This document shows positions 1 through 9,954 of a DNA stretch of 17,267 nt, piece by piece. Numbering within the stretch: position 1 is the first letter of the stretch; each line of letters starts with the position of its first letter. The stretch comes from Conidiobolus incongruus B7586. Its lineage: Eukaryota > Entomophthoromycota > Entomophthoromycetes > Entomophthorales > Conidiobolaceae. The notes under the pieces were generated by a model. It did no database searches, had not been told where the DNA came from, and was given only the letters and a program-made list of their open reading frames with translations. The position numbers and the translations under genes are program-made. Where the stretch lies: positions 1 through 17,267 of the forward strand of contig JNEM01013194.1 of NCBI GenBank assembly GCA_000697335.1. The letters run 5' to 3'.

Positions 1-2118
1 ATAAATTTTAAAATCAAAATATTTTAATAAAAAAAGAATTAAAATTGAATATATATATATATAGTTTGAAAATATTTATTTTCCTATATATTATATATAT
101 ATAATCTTTCAAAATATATAATATATTTAAAAGATCAGAAATTAAAAAATTTGCCATTTCTTAATTTCCATACTAATATCAATATTAAGATTATATTAAT
201 ATAGTTATTATTAATATTTATTATTATATATATAATCATTTTAATTAAATTTTTTGATCTAAAATATTTTATTATATTTTTAATCTAAATCAAATAAATA
301 AAAGCAAAAGATAAAATAATTTTGATAATATTTATTTTAAATAGTTCAATAACTAACTTATTGTCAATAAATTTTAAAATTTACTAATAAAAAGCTATAG
401 AATTTATTATAAATTATTATTTTAATATATAAGTATTTTTTAACTTATGAATTAATATAAGTGGATTATTTGTTATTTATATTTTTTACTAATAGCAAGG
501 TCTTACTATAAATAAATAAATAAATAACAAAAGAAAACTTTTTAAAGATATTTTAATCTCCATTAATATTATTATTCTTTTTTTTCTTTGAAATTAATAT
601 TTTTTCTTTTCTTAATTATAATTAAAAAATAAATTAATCAAAATTAATATTTATAAAACTAGGTATTAAATTTTCAATTTAACTATGAAGACCAAATATA
701 TATGAATTGGTCTTAAGCTTAAGAAACCATATATAATAGTTTTTAAATAAGTTTAACATATGAATGATAGTTAATATAATTAATAATTTATATCTTTAAT
801 TAATTTAATTAATAAATATTAATCCAAATATTATATAAATTATTATTATCATAAATAAGTAATTAAAGTGAAGTATAATCTAAATAAAAGTATCAGAAAG
901 TTATGCTAGGTTATATTTTACTAATCAATAGAAATTTATAAAACTAACTCTATATCTTAAGTTATTTAATTTATGGTTTTTTTCAATATAAATAGCTTTA
1001 AATATAAAAATAGTTTTATTTTAATTAATAATATAAGTTTATTTTAAACTAATTAAACTAGATTTTTCACTTATAGTTTAATCATAAATAAAAGAATATT
1101 TATAAATAAAATTAAATATAATAGTTAATAATTAAGTAATAAAATAATAGAATAATTATTAAGATTAAATAAATGTCTTCAAATTGATTTGTAATATAAA
1201 ACTATAAAATAGTTTGGAGAAAGTTATAATCTTGATAAGTTTTTTGTCAGGTAATAATTATTAATCTATTTAGATAGTTATTGAGGTCTTTTATAAATAA
1301 TAATGGATATATACTTATATACAAATTTGGTAATTTAATAAATAAAAGTTGATAATTATTTATTATTGAGAAATAAAATGCAATATTAACAATGAATTCT
1401 TATTTATAATATTGCTAATATTATCTAACAATTAATTTTTTTAGTTAACTAAGTTCTTTAACTAATTATAACAAATAACAAAGAAAATACTAATCTAAAT
1501 ACTAATCTCTAAAATAACTCTACAAAAGTAATTTCCTTGAATATAGCAAAAGGGAAAATAAAATATAACAATGCTATTGTAATAGTTTAATTAATCTAAA
1601 TAAAATATTTTAATTTTGAAGAAACTAATTATTAATTCTTAAATTTGTTAAGGTAATTACTAGAATAATTAGGTAAGCTACTCTGATATGTTCTTTTATA
1701 CTTCTTTTAGCTTTCTTTGTCTTTCTTTATCCCTTTTTGTCCTTTTATTATGTAGTGATTATTTCACAGAAAGTGGAACTTTAAATATTTTTATTTTATT
1801 TTAGATATTGTCATAGTAACTCATAACACTTATAAAAAAGAAAATTTTTATAGAAAAATTTAACTAGTTTATAAAACATTAAATTTTAGTCTTTAATAAA
1901 AAACTTTTTTTAGATATTAAAGGTTTGTTAAATATATGGCAAAAAGCTAATAATAATAAAAGAGAGAATTAATTTTAGATTGTATATTTATTTTTATAAG
2001 TTATATATTGAAATGTTCATTTTATCAATTGCAAAAAAATTTTATTATATAAATTACAAAGTAAAAATGAAAAATTATATATTTTGGTTAAAATAAAATA
2101 TTAATTAGATGTTGAGTA
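1..2118. other. AT-rich gene-free stretch
   Basis: I see no supportable gene here. The sequence is dominated by short A/T words, with no long open frame, no chain of exons bounded by good splice sites and no tRNA-like B box. Small structures are a short AAAT run near 508-527, a 14-bp perfect palindrome at 711-724 beside an 8-bp inverted repeat (688-695 and 707-714), and a pyrimidine-rich tract at about 1698-1747. None is tied to a gene. Confidence 0.7.
711..724. repeat. Perfect 14-bp palindrome next to an 8-bp inverted repeat
   Basis: TCTTAAGCTTAAGA reads the same on both strands. It overlaps the right arm (707-714) of a second inverted repeat, AAGACCAA/TTGGTCTT, whose left arm is 688-695. 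Together they could form alternative hairpins. In AT-rich DNA this may be chance, and no gene is adjacent. Confidence 0.5.
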
Positions 2119-2601
2119 TTAACAAAAAGAAATATTCAAGTATATTATTGCCTCAAGTAACAACAGTCTGATTTCCATTACTATTTTAACAATCAGAGTC
2201 TCCAAATAGGAGAGTACTTTTCCCACTATATGGGGAGTAGCAGCTACAAACTGGATGGCCAGATGAACCCTGGCTACTTCATCAAACAGGGTTACTCTAG
2301 GATCTACTAGAGCTAAGTCAGGCATTGTGTTCAGACCAGCTTAGCCAAGATAAGCACGTTTCAAATTAAATGAATTGAACAATCGTTAGTTGCCTAATTT
2401 GATAGTAGCTAATTTGTCATTTTTTATTAGTGAACCTATGTAAGCTTTTATAGTCCTCAGCAGATTCATTCTCAACGGGGTTAGATGAATCTCGTGCTAG
2501 TGGATGTTTGGGGTTAAGTAAGAGAACTCACTCGATACTATAGCCACCTACTCGAGGGACACATGAAAGCTGAATGTCCTTCTGTCACTCGGTTGGTGAC
2601 A
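2119..2601 (-). mobile_element. LTR-retroelement fossil: LTR plus start of a coding-like stretch
   Basis: Read on the minus strand, a segment of clearly higher G+C opens at 2601 with TGTCACC. The inverted partner GTGACA follows a few bases later, a style seen at the 5' end of many fungal Ty3/Gypsy LTRs. Inside are a TATAAAAG box (plus-strand 2445-2452) and, shortly after it, an AATAAAAA poly(A)-like signal (2421-2428), the usual order at an LTR U3/R boundary. The putative LTR closes with ...ACACA near 2326, giving about 276 bp. Directly after it is a coding-like stretch of about 68 codons (2119-2325) in the same direction, which could be the start of a gag-like region. The rest of the element is missing, so this is a broken relic. 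I saw no primer-binding site or target duplication that would fix the ends. The Ty3/Gypsy assignment is inference. Confidence 0.45.
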
Positions 2602-2753
2602 TATATTAACAGATGCATTCATTATTATAGTCAGATAATCAGATTTTGTATAATAGTTTTTAATTTGATTAGTTATAAATATCCAAAAAAAATTAATAAA
2701 GGTGATTCCAACAGATTAAAAAGTGTAAAGTGAGTTTAAGTTTTAGGGAAATA

Positions 2754-4089
2754 TTAAAAAAATTTTATTTCATTTTGTAGTGGTGATATATCTAAAAAGA
2801 AAAAATTAAGTTAATAAATGAGGTTGAATTAATAAATTAACAGTAGAATTACTTCTTGAGAATTCTTGTAATCGTTTGGGTAAATAAGCTCGAGGCTTTA
2901 ATGGTCGAACTATTTTGTTATCTAAAAGAATTTTTGATTAATATGGTTGATATCATTTTGCTTGGAGTGACTACTTACTGTTAATCATTCGGAATTCCAG
3001 CGATAGCATGAGCCAACCTAACGAATTATCTCGAATATCTCTGCCTTTGACAAAATGATCAAGATGATTGAGAGCTACCTTGCGCTCTTCTTTGGCTTCC
3101 TGCTCTTGTTTTGTGATCGGTATACAAATGCCATTTAAATCTCTTATGTACCCAGTAAAGGGTAAATCTTGGTTTTCACCATCGAAGAGTGGATAACTAC
3201 CACAGCATCGATAGTTTATTTCTTGTTCATTGGGGATGGAAGAATTTTGACTGCGTGATTCAAGTAGTTGATTAGCGTAAGTGATAAGATAAGCACGATC
3301 TCTTTGTTCCATGCCAGCAATTAATTTATCTCGACATAGTCGAAGACGGAATCTCGGCGATAGGGAAAAATCGGAGTGGTTGGGGTTGTAAGCAGCGAGA
3401 TGGCATGAATTGGAAGGAGTAGGTGATAGAATAGACTCGGTCTCGGATGATGATGATGATGAGCTGGAATATAGGGAATCTAGTTCGGAACAATCAGAAA
3501 TAGTAGAGTCATCTGCTGGGAAGACGTCAACTTCCTCTTCCAAGGGAAATTGAAAGAAGCTGTATATTGTCAAGGGTACAGGAGGAACTACATCCTCAAG
3601 GTCGTCACCAAGGCAACATTCATCTGAAAGGAAGGGGTTATCAAGAGGGAGGTTATCATTAAATTCAGGAATAGGAGAAGGCGGGGATTGAATAGTGCGG
3701 CAGGGAATAGATTTGGGCATAGGAGGAGCAATATAAAGATGCTGCTCATCAAGGAACTCTTTCAGAGGATCAACACATTTCTTGGCCCTCTTACTAGGTC
3801 TCCTCTTTTGTTTTAGTTTTGAAGGTTTAATTTTAGGAATTTGATCTGGTAAAAATGCCGGTGAATATCTAGGAGGCATTCTCTCCTCCATCGTTATTCT
3901 TATCTTTTCGGAAATAGTGCCAGATAAGAGTAAGTCGTTGTTTAAAGTCATAGCTGGAGTATTTAATTGAGGATGCTTAGGTTTAGGTAAATTATATGAA
4001 ACTATCCGACTTTCAGTGTCTATAATATCCTCGACTATTTGGGAAACATCTTGGAATAATGAGCGAAAATTATGAACTTTGGATAACAT
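2754..4089 (-). CDS. Unknown Ser/Pro-rich, probably nuclear protein; three-exon model, about 405 aa
   Basis: I do not recognise this protein. Exon 1 (2979-4089) carries 370 codons from an ATG with A at -3. Left unspliced it stops two codons later, but the exon ends at a GTAAGT donor. A 57-nt intron (2922-2978, ending TTTTAG) leads into exon 2 (2853-2921), which continues a basic reading (KIVRPLKPRAYLPKRLQEF). A second GTAATT...TTTTTAG intron (2792-2852, 61 nt) leads to exon 3 (2754-2791). Without the second intron the frame would stop at 2806 instead. Visible features: a Lys/Arg cluster at residues 86-104 resembling a nuclear localisation signal; a Pro-rich segment (about 105-145) with SP motifs; an acidic/Ser region (about 184-220) with eight consecutive Ser at 208-215; further SP/TP motifs near 222-245; and a more ordered-looking charged C-terminal part from about 245. 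A phospho-regulated nuclear protein is inference only. Exon 1 has far higher G+C than the RAD50 exons in the same window. Confidence 0.75.
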
Positions 4090-4111
4090 GTTTATTAATA
4101 CGATACAAAAT

Positions 4112-4140
4112 ACAAAAGATAGAGATAAGGAGAAAGAAAT
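4112..4140 (-). promoter_or_regulatory. Pyrimidine-rich 5' leader or core-promoter tract
   Basis: On the minus strand, about 23-50 nt upstream of the ATG at 4089, the sequence is almost all C and T (TTTCTTTCTCCTTATCTC and onward). CT-rich tracts close to the start site are common in fungal core promoters and 5' leaders. It fits the ATG choice at 4089, but no transcript evidence is available and the role is inferred. Confidence 0.4.
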
Positions 4141-4361
4141 TAATTAAAGCTTCAAACCAGTTAAAATATAAATCAAATTACAAACTATAGACTCTCTAGA
4201 AATATTCTAGACAAAATTGAAAAAGGTGATGATAAAAATGATGAGTGTAATAAAATGGCAAAATTTAATTAAACTGAAAAAAATATTAATTCCAAACATA
4301 ATTGTTCAGGGTATTGAAGCTCCTTTTATACCCAATTTCAATTCAACAAACCTACCCACTC

Positions 4362-4447
4362 AGAGGGGGATTGGAGTGGGGAGAATCATTAAATGAATCC
4401 GGTTGGTTAAAATATGAGTCCAACTTGTCTAGAAGGGGGATTGTTAA
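4362..4447 (+). repeat. Pair of G-rich polypurine motifs 69 bp apart
   Basis: AGAGGGGGATTG (4362-4373) and AGAAGGGGGATTG (4431-4443) are near-copies. The second runs into TGTTAA. The pattern resembles the polypurine tract and LTR start of some LTR elements (AGGGGGA followed by TGTTA), so this could be a scrap of an old element. No LTR body, partner LTR or coding region is evident beside it, so the assignment is weak. Confidence 0.3.
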
Positions 4448-6391
4448 AAAAATACAATCGAATGACCTTTTTTATTCTTCAACCTTTATCCCATTTGGAT
4501 AAGTTCTAAATTGTGACACAATTATATTGATACTAAAATGACAATTTTACTTGGTTATATTTTAGACTATTTGCATCATTTGAAAAAATCCAATAATATT
4601 CAAAGTTATAATCTAATTCCTTAAGTATTCTACTATTTCTAGCTAACTTTTTATTATGAGAATATTTGGGAGAAGATAAGAAATTACTTTAGTTAAATAA
4701 TCTGGGGCTATAAATTGAAGAGAGTGACCTCCCAATCAAAAGTTAGCTTATTTGAATAGATAAGATAAGCTCACAATACCACCAATCAATTTTAATTTTT
4801 CAAGCTTTATAATACACTTGACAGAATGGTTCTCAAGTTCAAACTCTGATTTAAATTTCAAAGCAGCTATTAAGGTTAAATTGAAACTATTTTGTCTATA
4901 ATAACCTTTACACAAAAGTATATATGGATATTTAGTTAATATCTTATTCCAATTTTTACCGAACCATTTTATCAAATATTTTTCAATCAAGATCAATTTT
5001 AATATATTTAATAAATTGAAAAAAACAACAGATTATTTCTTTCAAAATTACTCTAACAGTGACTCTGAATAATATTTGGAATTATGATTTAATGTCGTTG
5101 AATACATTTGTTTATGAAATTAAATATACGAGTGTAAATCTAAATTATATATAAAAATTTTATTCCATATAAAGCTTATTATAGATTAAGGAGCACATGT
5201 GATAATAATTTCCTAACTTTTGCCAATTGAACCATCTGATTTCATGCTATTTGACACTCTTTTTGTCAATTGTGATATTGGCGAAAAAGCTTGAAATTCA
5301 CGCAAAATATAGCTATTCGTTGAGATACCCCCTTTCAACCATACCATTTATGAGCTTATCCTTCATTCACATATTTAATCATAAATTTCAACTTAAATAT
5401 CGTATCATAAATTTTAGTGTGAAAAATAATAATCCTAAAACTTTAAATAAGTGTATTATTACTTCAAAATAACTATCAGTACATTGTTAATCTATTTGAA
5501 TCAATTATATTAATTGTATCAAATAACCTTGTTCAAAAAGATTAGAGATAATATGATTGTTAAAATAGGAAAAGATAATCAAGTCATCAATCATAATAAT
5601 TTGAATTCAATTAATTTGCTTAAAGTTCATAATCAAAGCCCTTGATTATTAATACTAATTAACCTCCTCAAATGGATTTTTGATTTCTTGCTTATGTTGA
5701 ATTAATGCCATCGTTAATTTAATGTTCAAGAATAAATCATGTCATTATAATTGAATGTATTCAATTTAGACTCCTCAATACTAACACACCAAAATCTAAC
5801 ACTAAAAAATCATATGAGATGAATTGAAGCATTTCACAATTTACCAATCTACTAAAATTTCAAAAAATCATCACTCTTTATTAATATAACATTGACTTAG
5901 GGCCTTAGTAGTTTTGGGAATTTTTAAATCAATTTCATGAATCCTGAGAACTTACAATATACTACAATTGTGGGCTTACTCAAACTTCTCAGATCCGTAC
6001 TGCGTATATCCCAAAAAAGATTTTTTTTATATAAAAAATAACTTTTCTTTTTCATTTAAGAATTTTAGGAAATTAAATAATTTTACTTAATTAGTTTAAT
6101 ATTTAAAAAAAACTATTTAAGATTAAAAACAAATGTTTAAATTGAAAAATATATATATATATTTTCAAAATTATAATTTAATTAGACCAATAAAATTTTA
6201 TCAATATATATATATATATATATCACATTATATTATTTTATTAATTTATTAATTTTTTAATTTAATAATAATATTTTAATTTAATTGTCAATTACCTCAA
6301 ATTTTTATTATAATTTTCACTTTTAATCTTTTTCAAACAAAAAAATTGATTAATAAAATTTTAAATTATTAACTCTTATTCAAATCCCTTT

Positions 6392-6401
6392 CCCCCCCCC
6401 C
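6392..6401. repeat. C10 homopolymer run
   Basis: Ten consecutive C residues lie inside a pyrimidine tract (CCCTTT before, TCCC after) in otherwise very AT-rich DNA. A shorter C7 run occurs at 14955-14961. On the minus strand both are G-rich purine tracts. No gene boundary is nearby. Homopolymer length may also be affected by sequencing error. Confidence 0.7.
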
Positions 6402-6540
6402 TCCCTTTTTTTAATAATTCATTTTTTTTAAATTTTTAAAAATTTTGATTGGTTGGTGATAAAAATATGATTTTATTCTTGGAATTTTAAAAAAAATTTA
6501 ATAAGTGTGAGATATATGGTAAAAGAAGTGTTGAATCATT

Positions 6541-6945
6541 TGAATTGTGTTATTAGCTATTCAGGAGGATATGATCACAGTCGTGTTCAGTTCCAATCAA
6601 TAAAACAATTATTCTAATTAACTTCTTTTTATAGCTCTAAATTAGTAAATAAGTGACAATATAATAAAACAGTTATTAAATTTAAGTAATAAAATACTAT
6701 TAATATCTCATTTATTTCATTATTGTTCGATAATTAATTTATTTCAAAAAAAGAATATTAAATAGGAAAAATATATTATCCAATATTGAGTTTTAACAAT
6801 ACCTGAATTGTGTTACAGAAATTTGAGTACGTGGCAAACTACCGAATTGGGAGTGAGGAGTTAGGAGGAGAATTCCCATAATCTGCTGGTATGATCATAA
6901 TCATGAGTGAAATCATTAAATACTAATGAACTTGGATCTATTTGA
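6541..6945. repeat. Two related higher-G+C patches
   Basis: The 12-mer TGAATTGTGTTA occurs at 6541-6552 and again at 6804-6815. Each is followed by a similar second word: ATGATCACAGTCGTG at 6571-6585 and ATGATCATAATCATG at 6891-6905 (12 of 15 identical). The distance between the two words differs, so these are either diverged copies with an insertion or a coincidence. Several frames are open on both strands, so no coding claim is made. Confidence 0.3.
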
Positions 6946-7070
6946 CATTAAAGATTATAAGTTGGAGATATTGAGTCATTCTGCATACATTTTATTTTCG
7001 GAGATTATCACTTTTAATATTTTAAATTATTTAATATATTAATAATTATTTCAAAAATTATAGAAAAAAT

Positions 7071-7095
7071 TTATTATTATTATTATTATTATTAT
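7071..7095. repeat. (TTA)n microsatellite
   Basis: About eight tandem TTA units in the spacer. Trinucleotide AAT/TTA tracts recur through the window, including inside RAD50 introns 1 and 7. Confidence 0.85.
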
Positions 7096-9790
7096 TCAAA
7101 TTCCATTAAAATAATTGGAAAATATTTGAATATTTTAAGCATCTAGCGAATTTTTCAGGTAAGTTAAATTCAAAGATTCCGAACTTTTACAAATTTGCAA
7201 AATAATAGACTATCAGCATTGCCAAAGAGAAAGTGATAATCTATTTTTAATTTGATGGGGGTTTGTTACACTTGAATAGTGTTCATTCAATTTTTACAAA
7301 TCTCATACACCAATTTGGATTTATCATTGATTGTGATATTTGAGTTGATATTAGGGTTTTTGACTTTAATTCTATTCAATTTCAAAGAAAATCAATTATC
7401 TTATTTTTCTCATTATCAATTTATCATTTGATCATCTTTTTGAAAATTTATTAATTTGTACATTTTTTATACAATTGAAATTCAAAAAAAATTGAGCATG
7501 AATGGAGTATACTTGTTGAAATTTATAGAAACATTAGCAATTTTATTAATATGCTTAATAATTGGTATATCAGGAATTAATTAATAATAATATTTCATTA
7601 AATTTGCCTTTAATTATCATAACTATTTACCTGATTATTGAAAATTTTGCTATAACTTTATTCTATTCAATATTGTTTTCATTGTTGAATGTTTAAAAAC
7701 AATATTGATACAAATATGAAAAAATTACTAAAAATGAAATGATCAGAATCCATATATGATAACTGAAGCATTTAACATATAAGTGGATACTGTATTGAAT
7801 ATTGTGATATTTTTTATTGCCACAATCACTCACTCAATATTTGCGAGATCATTTATCAAATCAGAATTGTATCTAGCTTAGATTAAAACTATCAAGTATT
7901 AATATATCACCAATATCTAAATTAAAAATCCTATAAGATCATAAATAAATTTTTTAATTGTTTCATAAAATTTGCTCCCAATATAGAAATATTTGGATTA
8001 TCCAATTAGACCCAGTAATTGAACTAAAATTGAAAATGAAGAAGGAATAACTATTTCAACGTTCAGTAGATATAATAATTTCACATTCAATATTACTTTA
8101 AATCTTCCATGCTTTTCAATTATTTCCTTTTAATAGTTGGGTTGCATATCTAATAATATTTGGTTGATTAAATTCAGAACAATTGGTTTTCAATTAATCA
8201 AGTGTTATTTTAGATAATGATGGTATTTAATAAAATCAAATAATTTTTGGAATTTAATCTGATAGTTGTATTTTATTAGGTAATATTTATAACTTTCAAT
8301 TATTATAATTATTATTATCATTAACAAGGTTGATTCTAACCAAATGAAAACATAAATATTAATTTTAAATTTGAAAAATTAAATTAATAAATTTTATAAA
8401 AATTAGTTCTATATTAGTATAAATGAATTACCATAAATAATCAAGTATACAAGATTAATTAAGAGATATACATATTACATGAAAACAATGTTAAAAATGC
8501 GCCTTTGCCTTTAGCTTTCAAAGAAATGAGACCTAATCACAAGCCTTTTGGATGATATAACAATTGGATCTCTCTCCCCAATAAAGTTACATAAAATCAA
8601 ATTTATTAATTAAAATTATTTAAAGTACCAAAATTTTTGTTACCAATATTGGTTCAAATTATAATATTTATAAAATAAAATTTGATTTAATAATTATTAT
8701 TATTGAGATAATTTTTAAATTTTTAATCGTATATTATATATTTATTAAACTATTCATTATTGTATATATTTGTATTATACATTATGTTATTTCAAAGGGA
8801 GAATTTTTATTAAATAAATAAAATGAATTATTTTTGAATTAATTGAGATAAGGCACTTGTTAATATATTCATCTTTGTGATTCAAAATCCAATTACGGAA
8901 CTATCCTTAGTAATTCAATAGTCAATATTATAAAATAATATAAGCAAATTGATTGTTTAATTATTTCTTGCTATTTTAATTAATTTATAAAATATTAACT
9001 ATTTATCACTTTATAGAAATTTTTATTATTTAAAATTTAATAAAATAATTTTTAAATTCATTAAAATTTTATTTATTTTTAAATTAAAATATTTAAAATA
9101 GTTCAATATAAATAGTAATATAACTTTATTATATATCCCTATATTTAATATCAGATACCTTTATAATTTATATAATATTATTAAAAGATCAAATTATTTC
9201 AATTTTATAGAAATAATATCCAATAATGGTAACAAATATGAAGGTTAGAAAGATATATTAACTAATAAAGTTTAGATTAATGAAAATAATAAGTAAATTA
9301 CTATACATAAAATATCAAATCCTATTTTTTCTTGAGCAACAGTTTATAATTTAATTTTTAACCAAAAAACATTATAAATTGAGCAAAAATGATTAATCAC
9401 AGAATTTTTTGTTGAGATGCTATTAGACGGTCCACCATCATTATTTATATTCGAAAATAATAATCTTAAAAATATTTCCAAATCAAATCAAATTATTTTT
9501 ATTAATAATAACTAGAATTTAAAAGTTGAAAAATTTTTATTCCAATTGAATATATTAAAGAAATTTTCTTTAAAAAGAATATATCATTTAATTTCAATAT
9601 TAATTTGATAAATAGAAATAAATAATTTTAACATTATTATATTATTGAATTAGAACTAAAAAAATCAAAAATTTAAAACACATAATAAATCAATTGGAAA
9701 TCATTATACATTTAAATTTAACAAATATCTATCAAATAAAAATAGATTATTAAATTAGAACAAAGATTGTTACCTTGTATTGATTATTTA

Positions 9791-9842
<52 letters not shown>

Positions 9843-9889
9843 TAAATAATAATAATAATATAAATAATAATAATAATAATATAAATAAT
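9791..9889. repeat. (AAT)n microsatellite with higher-order ATAAAT interruptions
   Basis: Roughly 50 bp of pure AAT units is followed by a second-order pattern: an ATAAAT interruption followed by four or five AAT units, repeated with unit lengths of 18 and 21 bp (starting at 9842 and 9860, third copy incomplete at 9881). It lies about 65 bp beyond the RAD50 stop codon, in or just past the likely 3' UTR. Replication slippage is the likely origin. Confidence 0.85.
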
Positions 9890-9932
9890 TTTTTTAATAT
9901 TTGATTAATTTTTAAAGATAATAATATTCAAA

Positions 9933-9940
9933 CTTTTATT
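9933..9940 (-). terminator. Possible RAD50 poly(A) signal
   Basis: AATAAAAG on the minus strand lies about 15 nt after the RAD50 stop codon at 9955. It fits a poly(A) hexamer-like element, but such words are frequent in AT-rich DNA, so this rests mainly on position. Confidence 0.3.
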
Positions 9941-9954
9941 ATAATATATAAAAT

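Larger units (their letters stand above)
4141..9954. other. 5.8-kb spacer with scattered higher-G+C islands, no supportable gene
   Basis: This lies between the start of the unknown gene and the end of RAD50. It is less extreme in composition than the flanks and holds short islands near 4300-4500, 5220-5360, 5940-6055, 6540-6960 and 8490-8590. In several islands two or three frames are open at once for 20-45 codons, which shows local composition rather than coding. I looked for exon chains with donors and acceptors like those of RAD50 on both strands and could not build one that keeps phase over more than two pieces. Old, eroded mobile DNA or unannotated non-coding RNA are possible. Confidence 0.55.

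Noticed and set aside
2806-2921. Two-exon model of the unknown gene ending at 2806
   Set aside because: It cannot be excluded, but a GTAATT donor and a pyrimidine-rich TTTTTAG acceptor 61 nt apart fit the local intron style, so the three-exon model was preferred.
4302-4502. Plus-strand open frame of 66 codons
   Set aside because: It covers the two G-rich motifs, which remove stops locally. No family resemblance.
4748-4996. Minus-strand open frame of 82 codons
   Set aside because: It begins at TTG rather than ATG, matches no family I know and has no supporting splice or promoter signals. About one such frame is expected by chance in a window of this size and composition.
5227-5472. Plus-strand open frame of 81 codons with a hydrophobic start resembling a signal peptide
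   Set aside because: There is no ATG near the start (TTG only). The hydrophobic bias follows from T-rich codons, and the tail is low-complexity Asn/Lys.
6500-6960. Short exon-like readings on both strands with splice-like signals
   Set aside because: Plus and minus strands are both open over the same bases, and the candidate minus exons do not join in phase.
7128-7250. Possible two-exon mini gene on the plus strand around a CAG|GTAAGT donor and a 50-nt intron
   Set aside because: Phase holds and the splice signals are good, but the reading totals only about 30 codons, with no start codon or upstream acceptor. Too little to call.
7351-7356. TTAGGG, as in telomere repeats
   Set aside because: A single copy followed by T-rich sequence, with no tandem array.
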